A DNA stretch of 64,000 bases from an uncultured Muribaculaceae bacterium (lineage in GTDB: Bacteria; Bacteroidota; Bacteroidia; Bacteroidales; Muribaculaceae), in the NCBI GenBank assembly GCA_910578395.1, contig CAJTPZ010000004.1:191126-255125 (forward strand), read 5' to 3'. Numbering within the stretch: the stretch's first letter is position 1; every line of letters begins with the position of its first letter. Positions 8,391 to 16,702 of the stretch are shown in pieces. Position numbers and translations under genes: made by a program. The notes beneath the pieces are model-generated. The model was not told where the DNA came from and ran no database searches. It saw only the letters and a list, made by a program, of their open reading frames with translations.

Positions 8391-9788
8391 ATGACTTTCA
8401 AGAAAATCATCAAGACCGTGCTCAATGTGCTCAAGTTAGTGGCAGTAAAAATGATCGATGCGATGCGAAAACACAACGGCCCGATCACAGTAGCCGGACT
8501 TGCAGCCACCGCCACCTATTTCCTTCTTGGCGGTGATGACGGCGGCACAGGCACAACCATGGCTGTTGTGCTTGCCGGAATGGCCGGAGGCTCAGGTGTC
8601 GACGGCGCTCCGCTGACAGTGGCCAACAGCCGTGAGGCATCGTCCGAGTTACTGAAATCGGCAGTCGACCGACGTGTAGTGAAAATACGCCCCATGGCTA
8701 CTCCTGTCGACCAGATCTCAAGATGGGGCGGATGCCGGGTTATCGGCAGCATGAAAGCCGACTACTACTCGGTAGACAACAAACCGATGACCGACAAGGT
8801 GGCAGCAGCATCGGAGGCCGACACGGGTGTAGTGACCGTAAAAATGGAGAATCCTGCACGTTTCTCTATCTCCGATACTGTGCTTGTGCCTTCGGTTACC
8901 GCACAGGATGCCAACGGAAAGGCTTGCGGGAGTCTGGTGCTCTATGTAGCAGGAAGAGACTCGGCAAATATCTCGGTCATGTCGGTAAACAACTACATGG
9001 GAGGCGCGGCCGCCGTGCCATCGCTTGCAGCCGGAACCGAGATGGTGAGAATGGGTCGAGCAGCAGCGGAACTGGACGTACAAACGGCTCAATATGAGGC
9101 GATACCTACAAAAGAATACAATCTATGCCAGATATTCAAGGCTCAAATAGAGCACAGCGCACTGATGAAACTCTCTGACAAAGAAGTGGGATGGACCATG
9201 AGCGATCAAGAGGAATCGGCAATAGTGGATATGCGTCTGGGCATGGAAAAGAGTTTTCTTTTCGGCAGCCGCATGCGCCTGACCGATCCTTACAAACAGG
9301 AAGAGGTGATGCTGACCGGCGGTATCTGGAATCAGGCGGGCAAGGAGTCAAGCTATACAACAATGGACAATGAAACTCTGGTTGAAATCACACGGGAAGC
9401 ATTCACCGGCTGCGGCGGCTCTTCCAAGAAAATTCTCGTAGGCGGCAGTGAACTGATAGCTGCACTCAACTCGATGGAGCACCAGCATGTGGTAGTCGGG
9501 CAGAACAATGTGACCCGCTGGGGTCTCGACTTCACCGAAATACGCACCAAATTCGGAACGCTCTATGTAGTGATGAGTGAAGTGTTCGACCAGTGCGGAC
9601 ATGGGGCCGACGGTCTTGTAATCGATCCGGAATACATCACAAAATACTCGCATATACCGTTCAGCACCGAACGGCTTAATCTGCGCAACAGCGGCCAACG
9701 AAATACCGATGCTGTCGTAATCACCGAAGCAAGCTGCCTTGTTCTCCGCTATCCCTCGGCACACATGAGAGTCATCAAAAAAGCGTGA
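8391..9788 (+). CDS. Phage major capsid protein (DUF5309 / SU10-like fold)
   Basis: The core from about residue 78 onward matches my memory of the DUF5309-like major capsid proteins of Bacteroidales phages: ANSREASSELLKS, then RRVVKIRPMATPVDQISR, the AELDVQTAQYEAIPTK block, RLGMEKSFLFGS, FTGCGGSSKKILVGG, WGLDFTEIRTKFGTLYVV and the C-terminal TEASCLVLRYPSAHMR. Such proteins form HK97-fold shells. Residues 1-77 form an unusual extension with a basic amphipathic helix and two hydrophobic segments (PITVAGLAATATYFLLGG and TTMAVVLAGMAGG). The ATG at 8391 follows an A/T-rich stretch typical of Bacteroidales starts. The earlier in-frame ATG at 8346 lies in a hairpin stem. The frame is intact. Confidence 0.8.
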   Translation: MTFKKIIKTVLNVLKLVAVKMIDAMRKHNGPITVAGLAATATYFLLGGDDGGTGTTMAVVLAGMAGGSGVDGAPLTVANSREASSELLKSAVDRRVVKIRPMATPVDQISRWGGCRVIGSMKADYYSVDNKPMTDKVAAASEADTGVVTVKMENPARFSISDTVLVPSVTAQDANGKACGSLVLYVAGRDSANISVMSVNNYMGGAAAVPSLAAGTEMVRMGRAAAELDVQTAQYEAIPTKEYNLCQIFKAQIEHSALMKLSDKEVGWTMSDQEESAIVDMRLGMEKSFLFGSRMRLTDPYKQEEVMLTGGIWNQAGKESSYTTMDNETLVEITREAFTGCGGSSKKILVGGSELIAALNSMEHQHVVVGQNNVTRWGLDFTEIRTKFGTLYVVMSEVFDQCGHGADGLVIDPEYITKYSHIPFSTERLNLRNSGQRNTDAVVITEASCLVLRYPSAHMRVIKKA

Positions 9789-9794
9789 CATGCC

Positions 9795-10325
9795 ATGCTG
9801 ACAACCTATACGAAAGACCAACTCATGGCGCAGTGGCGACTGCGCCATGGGCTTGAACCAATGAGGGGTGACCTTACTGTCGAACTGGATGGCATAGACA
9901 GTGAAGCCTGGGATAATGCAGGACTCATGGACTGGTGGACAGAAATGACAGCCAATGCTCCGGCTGAAATGTTTGAGCAGAGGGAATTATGGACACGATG
10001 CACTGCCAAAACCGCTTCAGGCGGCGGAACAGATATTGAACTTCCGGCATCGTCAGGATGCCGCCGTATAATCAGTGTGAAACTTAGCGGCTGGAAACGA
10101 GAAGGACGCTTAGTGACTCCCGACAGCCAAGAGGCCCACCTACAGAAATGGGAATACACCCAGGCCGGAGCAGAATCGCCGGTGGCGATCGTCTATTCAC
10201 CACTGCATATGAGATGTTTTCCGGAAGGAGAGGCTGTTGAAAGTCTACGTGCTATCACCGATGGAGACGGCGAAACTTTTACAATGGACAGCGCACTTTT
10301 GGCGACAATGAATAAATACAGCTAA
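9795..10325 (+). CDS. Connector or head-completion-like protein of the capsid cassette
   Basis: The 176-residue soluble protein begins six bases after the capsid stop and ends ten bases before the portal gene, so it belongs to the same transcript. The N-terminal part is helical (MLTTYTKDQLMAQWRLRHG). Residues 65-140 look like a beta-rich domain (TDIELPASSGCRRIISVKLSG). Between capsid and portal genes, head-tail adaptor or completion proteins are expected, and the size fits. I see no motif that proves this. It could also be a cargo or minor capsid protein. Confidence 0.5.
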   Translation: MLTTYTKDQLMAQWRLRHGLEPMRGDLTVELDGIDSEAWDNAGLMDWWTEMTANAPAEMFEQRELWTRCTAKTASGGGTDIELPASSGCRRIISVKLSGWKREGRLVTPDSQEAHLQKWEYTQAGAESPVAIVYSPLHMRCFPEGEAVESLRAITDGDGETFTMDSALLATMNKYS

Positions 10326-10335
10326 ACCTATTATT

Positions 10336-11745
10336 ATGAAGACAATGATGGACAAGGCGCTTGAAGCATGGACGGCATGTGCAGAACTAAGAGCACGCCG
10401 AGAACGCTACAAGCGTTTCACCTATGGCCGCCAATGGGATGATCCTGTCAGAGATCCCGATACCGGAAAAGTGACCACCGAACGGGAAGTACTGTCACGA
10501 GACGGTCGGCCACCCCTTACCAACAACATGATACGCCAACTTGTGAAATGCGTCGTGGGACGTTTCAGAGTCTATAGACAGACATCGGAAGAGGCAATAA
10601 AGGCAGACCGTCATCTGGCCAGACTGCATATCGACAATGAACTCGACGAACTTGACAGCCGCCTGCTTGAGGAGTTCCTTATCTCAGGAGCGGCAGTACA
10701 GCGTATAGGGCATCTGCCTGGATGGAGTGACGAAAAAACAATTGTAAATAATGTGAGCCTATCACATTTTTTCCTGTCGATACCACGTGATCCGCGAGGA
10801 CGGGACATAAGACTTGCAGGCATGTTGCACGACCTTACTCCCGAAGAAACAGTAATGGAATTCTGCGACAGAAGCAACCGACGCGCTACCGAAATCGCGG
10901 AAAAGCTGGAGGGAATGGCAAGCGAAAGCGCCGGTCTAAGCAGAGGAGAAGTATATTATGAGCCGGATTTCCATTATTCAAACGATGCAGGGAAAGTGAG
11001 AGTGATCGAGGTTTGGGAATACAAGCCAGTACGCATACTACGCAGTCACGACAAAGCTGACGGGACTTACAGGGAACTGCCGGCTGATGAACAGAACAAT
11101 ATCGACATAGAGAACGCCCGCCGGAAACCGAAAGGAATACCGGAAGTAAAAACCCGCATCGTGACCGAACGACGGTGGTGTGGCGCATGGTTTCTCGGAG
11201 ACGGCACACTACTACGCGAACTGGTACTCGGAAGAGGCTGCTGCAACCCGTTTGCAGTGAAACTTTATCCGCTTGTCGACGGCGAAGTGCACTCTCTGGT
11301 GGAAGATGTGATCGATCAACAGAAATATGTGAACCGCCTTGTGAATCTGATAGACCGTATGATGGCAAGTTCTGCCAAAGGAGCATTGCTGTTTCCGGTT
11401 GATTGCCTTGCCGAAGGAATGGAACTGAAGCATGTAGCCAAAGCCTGGAGCGCTACCGACGGTATCATACCCTATAAATTCCGTCCGGGCGACGAGTCTC
11501 CGAGACAACTGAACCCGTCGGTCGGCGACATAGGCGCCAAAGACCTTCTACGGCTGGAGATGCAGCTTTTTCACGATGTATCGGGAGTGGGCGATGTGCT
11601 TATGGGACGTGATCCCGGAGGCGGCGCCGGAGCAGAACGATATGCCGCGCAGGTCGAAAACGCTACAATTGCAATCAGGGATCTTATGGACACGTTTCTG
11701 TCGTTTCTGAGAAAACGCGACAAAAGACTCCGGATTATGCTCTGA
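10336..11745 (+). CDS. Phage portal protein, P22-like type
   Basis: The 469-residue product has the layout of P22-type portal proteins. The N-terminal helical part contains YGRQWDDPVRDP and PPLTNNMIRQLVKCVVG. A central block carries GEVYYEPDFHYS and the EVWEYKP strand. The clip/stem region reads VEDVIDQQKYVNRLVNLIDRM, then the FHDVSGVGDVLMGR segment. In phages a dodecamer forms the DNA gate at one capsid vertex. Many P22-type portals are longer, so the C-terminal barrel may be missing or reduced: the protein ends just after RKRDKRLRIML. No terminase is encoded on either side. The frame is intact and free of stops. Confidence 0.75.
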   Translation: MKTMMDKALEAWTACAELRARRERYKRFTYGRQWDDPVRDPDTGKVTTEREVLSRDGRPPLTNNMIRQLVKCVVGRFRVYRQTSEEAIKADRHLARLHIDNELDELDSRLLEEFLISGAAVQRIGHLPGWSDEKTIVNNVSLSHFFLSIPRDPRGRDIRLAGMLHDLTPEETVMEFCDRSNRRATEIAEKLEGMASESAGLSRGEVYYEPDFHYSNDAGKVRVIEVWEYKPVRILRSHDKADGTYRELPADEQNNIDIENARRKPKGIPEVKTRIVTERRWCGAWFLGDGTLLRELVLGRGCCNPFAVKLYPLVDGEVHSLVEDVIDQQKYVNRLVNLIDRMMASSAKGALLFPVDCLAEGMELKHVAKAWSATDGIIPYKFRPGDESPRQLNPSVGDIGAKDLLRLEMQLFHDVSGVGDVLMGRDPGGGAGAERYAAQVENATIAIRDLMDTFLSFLRKRDKRLRIML

Positions 11746-11813
11746 ATGATTCAATCTCAAAAAATTCTACTCCATATACGATTTCGGATTATTTTCGTGC
11801 TGCAGATGTCACC

Positions 11814-11844
11814 TTTGAACACCGAGATACGTCATGTATATGAG
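11814..11844 (+). promoter_or_regulatory. Weak candidate promoter for the DUF6249/sigma operon
   Basis: TTTG at 11814-11817, a 19-base spacer and TATATGAG at 11837-11844. The spacing is right but the -7 element matches TAnnTTTG only partly. It lies about 50 bases upstream of the DUF6249 ATG. Confidence 0.3.
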
Positions 11845-11894
11845 ATGTCCCGGAGATAGTCTTCAAAAAAGTATAACTCAAATTTTAATCAACA

Positions 11895-12311
11895 ATGGAT
11901 AGTTTCGATTTCGGACTGCTTATACCGATAGGTGTGTGCGTCGTGCTTCCGATTATGATCGTGTGGATCGTGTTCAAGGCAAAAACAAACAATGACAACA
12001 AACGTGCAGATGTTCTGATCAAGGCAATTGAGAACAACGCAAACATCGATGCCGAAAAACTGGCCGAAGCATTAGGCAAGCAGCAAATCTCTGCCAAAGA
12101 ACTATTGAACAGACGGCTTTTGAGAGGTTGCATGTTTACGATTTTAGGCGTAGCATTCTCTATAATAGCCTTAATGTGTTCTGCAGCACGTGAGGACATG
12201 CAGTTTATTTCTTATATCTTGGCAGCCTTAAGTTTTGCCGTCGGCATCGCATATCTTATCGTGTATTTCGTGACACGTAATACGACAGCCGAAACCGAAG
12301 AGAACGAATGA
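11895..12311 (+). CDS. DUF6249 membrane protein
   Basis: A 138-residue protein with a hydrophobic helix at about residues 7-27, a charged cytoplasmic stretch (ENNANIDAEKLAEALGKQQ) and two further membrane segments near residues 78-98 and 103-125. This matches the DUF6249 family of Bacteroidales, usually found beside an ECF sigma factor gene. Here the stop overlaps the sigma-factor ATG by four bases. It may sense or transmit an envelope signal to the sigma factor. That role is inferred from gene order only. Confidence 0.7.
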   Translation: MDSFDFGLLIPIGVCVVLPIMIVWIVFKAKTNNDNKRADVLIKAIENNANIDAEKLAEALGKQQISAKELLNRRLLRGCMFTILGVAFSIIALMCSAAREDMQFISYILAALSFAVGIAYLIVYFVTRNTTAETEENE

Positions 12312-12799
12312 ACAGAAACGAGTTCGTCAGAAACGTAGAGAGTTGTCAGAAGCAGGTACGCCGGTTTCTGACAGCCCTCTGCTGCGGCGACTCGACAATG
12401 GCCGACGATATAGCGCAGGATTCTTTTGTAAAAGCTTATCTAAGCTGCGACAATCTTACGGACGATAACAAATTCATGTCATGGATCTACAGAATCGCCT
12501 ATAACACATTTATAAGCAGCCGCAGAGTATCGCACGCAACAACATTTCTCGAAGATGCAGCCAATATCGAGAGCAAAGATACCTCAGACTCGGCATTCAG
12601 ATATCAGGAACTGTACAAAGCACTGGACATGCTGTCGGTAAAAGAGCGTACCTCGATCCTGCTGTTTTATATGCATGGATATGACATAAAAGAAATCGCA
12701 AAAATAATAGATTCCACATCCGACGCTATAAAACAGCATTTGTCGCGCGGCCGGCTCCATCTAAAGAAATTACTACAGGAAGAATGCTATGGAAGATGA
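12308..12799 (+). CDS. ECF-type RNA polymerase sigma factor
   Basis: A 163-residue sigma-70-family protein with regions 2 and 4 only, hence an extracytoplasmic-function type. Region 2 reads DDIAQDSFVKAYLSCDN and MSWIYRIAYNTFI (residues 32-73), for -10 recognition and core binding. Region 4 (LSVKERTSILLFYMHGYDIKEIAKI, split here, residues 112-138) carries the helix-turn-helix. It overlaps the genes on both sides (4 and 11 bases), so a three-gene signalling unit is likely. The third product would be the natural candidate for its membrane-bound inhibitor. Targets are not visible. Confidence 0.9.
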   Translation: MNRNEFVRNVESCQKQVRRFLTALCCGDSTMADDIAQDSFVKAYLSCDNLTDDNKFMSWIYRIAYNTFISSRRVSHATTFLEDAANIESKDTSDSAFRYQELYKALDMLSVKERTSILLFYMHGYDIKEIAKIIDSTSDAIKQHLSRGRLHLKKLLQEECYGR

Positions 12800-13196
12800 T
12801 AAATTAAAACAGATTTTCTCGGATTACGATCCACATCTGTCGCCAGATGTGATATTCATGTCGAGACTCGAACAGAATCTGCGCTCAGTCGAATTCATAA
12901 AAGAGAGAACAAATACCGCGATACGACGCAACAAAGCAGCCATGCTGATCGCATGTGCGGTCGGCTTCATCGCCGGAACAGGATTTTCTCTGGCATTCCC
13001 CTATATATCGGCATGGTTCAGATTTTTGGGAGATATAAATCTGTCGGGCTGGCAAGCTACCATACCTGTCAACGACATAGCTACATGGGGATCGGGATGC
13101 CTGCTGACAGCGGTGCTTTCATTGGCGTCATACGACGTAGCACTCGCCGTAATTTTTAACCGCAACGACAACAGGACGACTATTGCGAAGCCATGA
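12789..13196 (+). CDS. Two-pass membrane protein downstream of the sigma factor (possible anti-sigma)
   Basis: A 135-residue protein with a soluble N-terminal part (residues 1-50, MEDDKLKQIFSDYDP followed by SRLEQNLRSVEFIKE) and two membrane helices near residues 51-75 and 98-120. Size, topology and an 11-base overlap with the sigma gene fit a small anti-sigma factor or coupling protein. There is no zinc-binding ASD motif. The last 17 bases overlap the 3' end of the convergent helicase gene, an unusual tail-to-tail arrangement with no terminator between them. Confidence 0.6.
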   Translation: MEDDKLKQIFSDYDPHLSPDVIFMSRLEQNLRSVEFIKERTNTAIRRNKAAMLIACAVGFIAGTGFSLAFPYISAWFRFLGDINLSGWQATIPVNDIATWGSGCLLTAVLSLASYDVALAVIFNRNDNRTTIAKP

Positions 13197-16100
13197 CCGA
13201 CAGCCTATGGACGACAGAAGCATCGAGATCCCAGATGAACCCACGTATACCGTTATGCCCCATGGCTGCAAGCTGACGCATACATGAGCGCACTTTGCCA
13301 CGAAGAACAGCAAGGTGCGCTTCAGTTGTATCGGCAGTACAATACTCCACAACATCGATATACCCATCGGGGCGCCATACTATGCGATCAGGGCGCCAAC
13401 GCCTGATAATCGAGACATTTCCGGCAAACAATTCAGGACAAAGCATAATGCGTCCGTTGCTGTCGAACCAACCCGAAGCTTCGGGGGTCGAGGCAATGGC
13501 GTTGCTTATTGTATTGAATGCCTGAGTGGAATATGCTTTATCGAGCCTTGCCTTATGAGCCATACGCCTGACGACTACCGAAATATCACATACGCGGCGT
13601 ACAGAGCCAAGCACACGTTTAAGAAATATAAGCCGCTGAGCAGGATCGCTGAAATCACGTATATAGCGGTCATCTATTCCTGTTATTTCAAGAATATTGT
13701 CGTTGTCGCGTGTGATATATGGAGGCATGAATGACGACTGCGGCTCTCCGGTGTCACACAAAGGGACCGTAGGCTCTCCGATTGTGAGCGTGCCAGAGGA
13801 GTCGAGCATTCCGGCAAGATTGAATTTCAGCGGAGTCTCTTCTGTCGCGGCTCCAGCACCTTTAAGCAAAGCGTCGCCAACAGTCTCATCCCTTCCACCT
13901 ACAAGAGCAGTAACGACAAGTTCACGTGTCGGACGCGTGAGCGCCACATAAAGCAGGTTTATATTGTCGAGATACTGACTGTTTACGAAATCACTGAAGC
14001 CCTGGGCGAACGCGCCGGGAAATCCAGCAAGCGCCGGGGAATTTTCAAGAGGGATATAAGGAGGCACAAGATCAGGATCTATACCCGGAATAGAGTCGGT
14101 CTTATACCAGCTATAACTACGCTTGAAAGGCGTAGATGTCTCAGTCATGCGAAAGTCGAGAAACGGAACATGGACACATGGAAACTCCAGGCCTTTCGCC
14201 TTGTGGATAGTGAGCACATTTATAGCATCGACATCACCCGGAATAGTGAGGCTCTGAGTGAGCCGCTTCATATCCCACCACTCGAGAAATCCACGCAGAT
14301 CATTGCCATAGTGCGACACATATTCGTTGACAAGATCCATAAACCCTGTAAGGTAGATGTTGTGCACCTCTGTATCGGACACCGGAATACCTTTGCCTTT
14401 CATCTCCTCCATAGCCTCCCTGACAATGCGCTCAGCCATAGTGATAAGGCCGGAAGCGGGTGAAGTAAGAAGACGTGTATCGGCATCGTCGTCGGCCTGT
14501 CGAGACCTCATGCGTGGCGAGCATTCCTCCACAGCCAGAGAGAGAGCCCCGGCAGGGCCGGCTCCAGAAGCAAACAAATGCATGTGGAAACGATTGGCAA
14601 GGTGCGTGAGGTCACGCTGACCAACCGACGGCCATCGCGACTGCGAATCAGCAGCATCCGGCGAGCCTACCGATGGAGTCATAAGCATTCTGAGCCGCGC
14701 CACAAGCATCTTCACGAGAGGCGACTCTCCGACAAGAAGTGCGTCGGACGACATGACCTGCACACGCGGCAACCCCTCCCATACCGGAGTATCCATAGCA
14801 TTGAGCAGGTATTTTACGGCCATTTCCCCTTCGCGCCGCTTTCTGACCAGTATGGCTATATCACGTGGCCTATAACCGGCACGCAATTGCCTGATCACAC
14901 CGTCGAGCATACGTGACATAGCGACTTCGACAAAATCAGGCATATCAGCGGAATCACTCTCTTTATTGTGAAAAGCTATGTCGACATAGCCCGGCACCCC
15001 GTCGGTGCGTCCGGCCAGTTCCTGCACCGTGTCGGCATAGACGGAAACGGAAGTGTCGGACGGCCTAAGATTGTACACCGAAGGCAAGGCATCGAAAAGC
15101 GCATTGTTGAATTTCACAATACAGTGGGCCGAACGATAGTTCACATTCTCACCCTTTCCTGAGCCTCGGAGATCTACCGTATATCCGCGTTTTTGAATTT
15201 CGTCGGCAACAATGTGATTTAGCAGACGGAAATCGGTGTTACGGAATCCGTAAATACTCTGTTTGCCATCGCCGATGATAAGATTGTCTTTATCGTGGCT
15301 GAGACTTTCGAGTATGAGCGGACGCAGAATGTTCCACTGCATCATCGACGTATCCTGAAACTCATCGAGAAGGAAGTGCCGGAGCCTCAGACCGAGTCTC
15401 TCATAGATAAAGGGGGCCTCTTCCTCGCTAGCGATGATGCGCGACAGGAAGTCATTGGTATTGCTCTGCAGCACCATGTTCTCATCGCGACAGAATTTTT
15501 CGAGATGACGGCGCATCTCTCCGAAAAGTCCGAGCGGAAACAGATTATGAAGCAGAAAATCGACACATGCGATCTGCCGCTGGTCGTCGAGATTTGCACG
15601 GCATACTCCCGCAATGCGGTCTATAAGCGCCGTGTTGCCGTAATATGGTTTATAGACACACGCCTTAGGTTCTCCAATAGCTGCCGACTCCGGTGTTTTT
15701 CCAGTAGAAAGTTTCCCCATGCTCCATGAAGTCATCGCAGTCATGAGATTGCGGCTTATTACCTTGTCGCCAAGCATGGCAACTTCAGAAAGGAGCGCTC
15801 CGGTGCGTTGCACAAGATCTTTCCGCAGCAGCGCGAGACGTTTTCCGAGAGCCTCACGCAGTCTTATGACTCTTGTTCCTGAATCGGCGTCAAACCAACC
15901 GTCGATCTCATCGGCATGCAGCTTATAGGTCTCATTGAACAACAGCGACAGCCGCTCAGCGAGGCCGGCAAATGTCGATGTAGCACGGTTGAAAAGATTA
16001 AAAGCTTTTCCATCGGTCATCATCGACTCCATGTAAGCAAGAATCCACTCCCGAAGCCGGGCCTTGCGCCCTATGCTGGCCGCATCGCGAGAGTCGGGGA

Positions 16101-16695
16101 AATAGGGCGAGTTACTGTTGATTACGTCAAGCATGTCGTGAACCGCACTATCGATCGCCTCGCGCTGATTGAGCTGAATGCGATAATTGTCAGGAAGATT
16201 TAGCTCGCGGGCAAAAGTGCGAAGCACAGTCTGAAAAAAAGAGTCGATAGTGGATACATTGAACGATCCGAAATCGAAAAGCAGCTGCATGAGTGCGCGT
16301 CGTGCAGCACCGGATATATCGGCACTCGAAGCCGGAGCAAAAATCTCCAGCAACTTCGACATGTATGGATTACCGGTGCCGCAGTCACCGGCCGACAGAG
16401 CCGACAAAGTCTCGACAATACGGGTCTTCATCTCGGCAGTGGCCTTGTTTGTAAAAGTTACGGCAAGTATCGCCCTATGACGTGCCGGAGGCGGTGCCGA
16501 TGGGTTGTTAAGCCGCCATGTCCCCGTGACACTGTCGCGCCACCCGATAAGGAGCGAGATGTAGCGCAGCGCAAGTGTGAAAGTCTTACCCGACCCGGCT
16601 GATGCCTTGTAGATAGTAATCAAAGGAGTATGTTGAGTGACACAGAAATAAACGACAATTATTAAGGCGTGCGGTACCGATCGATATATCGGCAT
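13180..16695 (-). CDS. UvrD/AddA-like helicase with eroded nuclease motif
   Basis: A superfamily 1A helicase of 1171 residues resembling the AddA/RecB helicase-nuclease subunit, which unwinds broken DNA ends for recombination. Visible motifs: ASAGSGKTFTL (Walker A, about residues 31-41), LAVTFTNKATAEMK (motif Ia), FLLDEFQDTS (Walker B), GDGKQSIYGFR (motif III), and INVLTIHKAKGLEFP (motif V region). At the C-terminus the nuclease signature GxxDx..DYK is present only as PDRIV..VVEYCT: the lysine is Cys1119 and the second acid is Glu1117. The gene is followed by no AddB-like gene and preceded by cinA. The start at 16695 is seven bases after cinA. Confidence 0.85.
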   Translation of the reverse strand: MPIYRSVPHALIIVVYFCVTQHTPLITIYKASAGSGKTFTLALRYISLLIGWRDSVTGTWRLNNPSAPPPARHRAILAVTFTNKATAEMKTRIVETLSALSAGDCGTGNPYMSKLLEIFAPASSADISGAARRALMQLLFDFGSFNVSTIDSFFQTVLRTFARELNLPDNYRIQLNQREAIDSAVHDMLDVINSNSPYFPDSRDAASIGRKARLREWILAYMESMMTDGKAFNLFNRATSTFAGLAERLSLLFNETYKLHADEIDGWFDADSGTRVIRLREALGKRLALLRKDLVQRTGALLSEVAMLGDKVISRNLMTAMTSWSMGKLSTGKTPESAAIGEPKACVYKPYYGNTALIDRIAGVCRANLDDQRQIACVDFLLHNLFPLGLFGEMRRHLEKFCRDENMVLQSNTNDFLSRIIASEEEAPFIYERLGLRLRHFLLDEFQDTSMMQWNILRPLILESLSHDKDNLIIGDGKQSIYGFRNTDFRLLNHIVADEIQKRGYTVDLRGSGKGENVNYRSAHCIVKFNNALFDALPSVYNLRPSDTSVSVYADTVQELAGRTDGVPGYVDIAFHNKESDSADMPDFVEVAMSRMLDGVIRQLRAGYRPRDIAILVRKRREGEMAVKYLLNAMDTPVWEGLPRVQVMSSDALLVGESPLVKMLVARLRMLMTPSVGSPDAADSQSRWPSVGQRDLTHLANRFHMHLFASGAGPAGALSLAVEECSPRMRSRQADDDADTRLLTSPASGLITMAERIVREAMEEMKGKGIPVSDTEVHNIYLTGFMDLVNEYVSHYGNDLRGFLEWWDMKRLTQSLTIPGDVDAINVLTIHKAKGLEFPCVHVPFLDFRMTETSTPFKRSYSWYKTDSIPGIDPDLVPPYIPLENSPALAGFPGAFAQGFSDFVNSQYLDNINLLYVALTRPTRELVVTALVGGRDETVGDALLKGAGAATEETPLKFNLAGMLDSSGTLTIGEPTVPLCDTGEPQSSFMPPYITRDNDNILEITGIDDRYIRDFSDPAQRLIFLKRVLGSVRRVCDISVVVRRMAHKARLDKAYSTQAFNTISNAIASTPEASGWFDSNGRIMLCPELFAGNVSIIRRWRPDRIVWRPDGYIDVVEYCTADTTEAHLAVLRGKVRSCMRQLAAMGHNGIRGFIWDLDASVVHRLSVMASQ

Positions 16696-16702
16696 ATCCC
16701 AA

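Noticed and set aside
11746..11859. A 37-codon frame starting right at the portal stop codon (TGA followed by ATG)
   Set aside because: The peptide has no recognisable feature and high Arg/Ile content as expected for non-coding A/T-rich sequence. It ends before the next gene's start and has no supporting signal.
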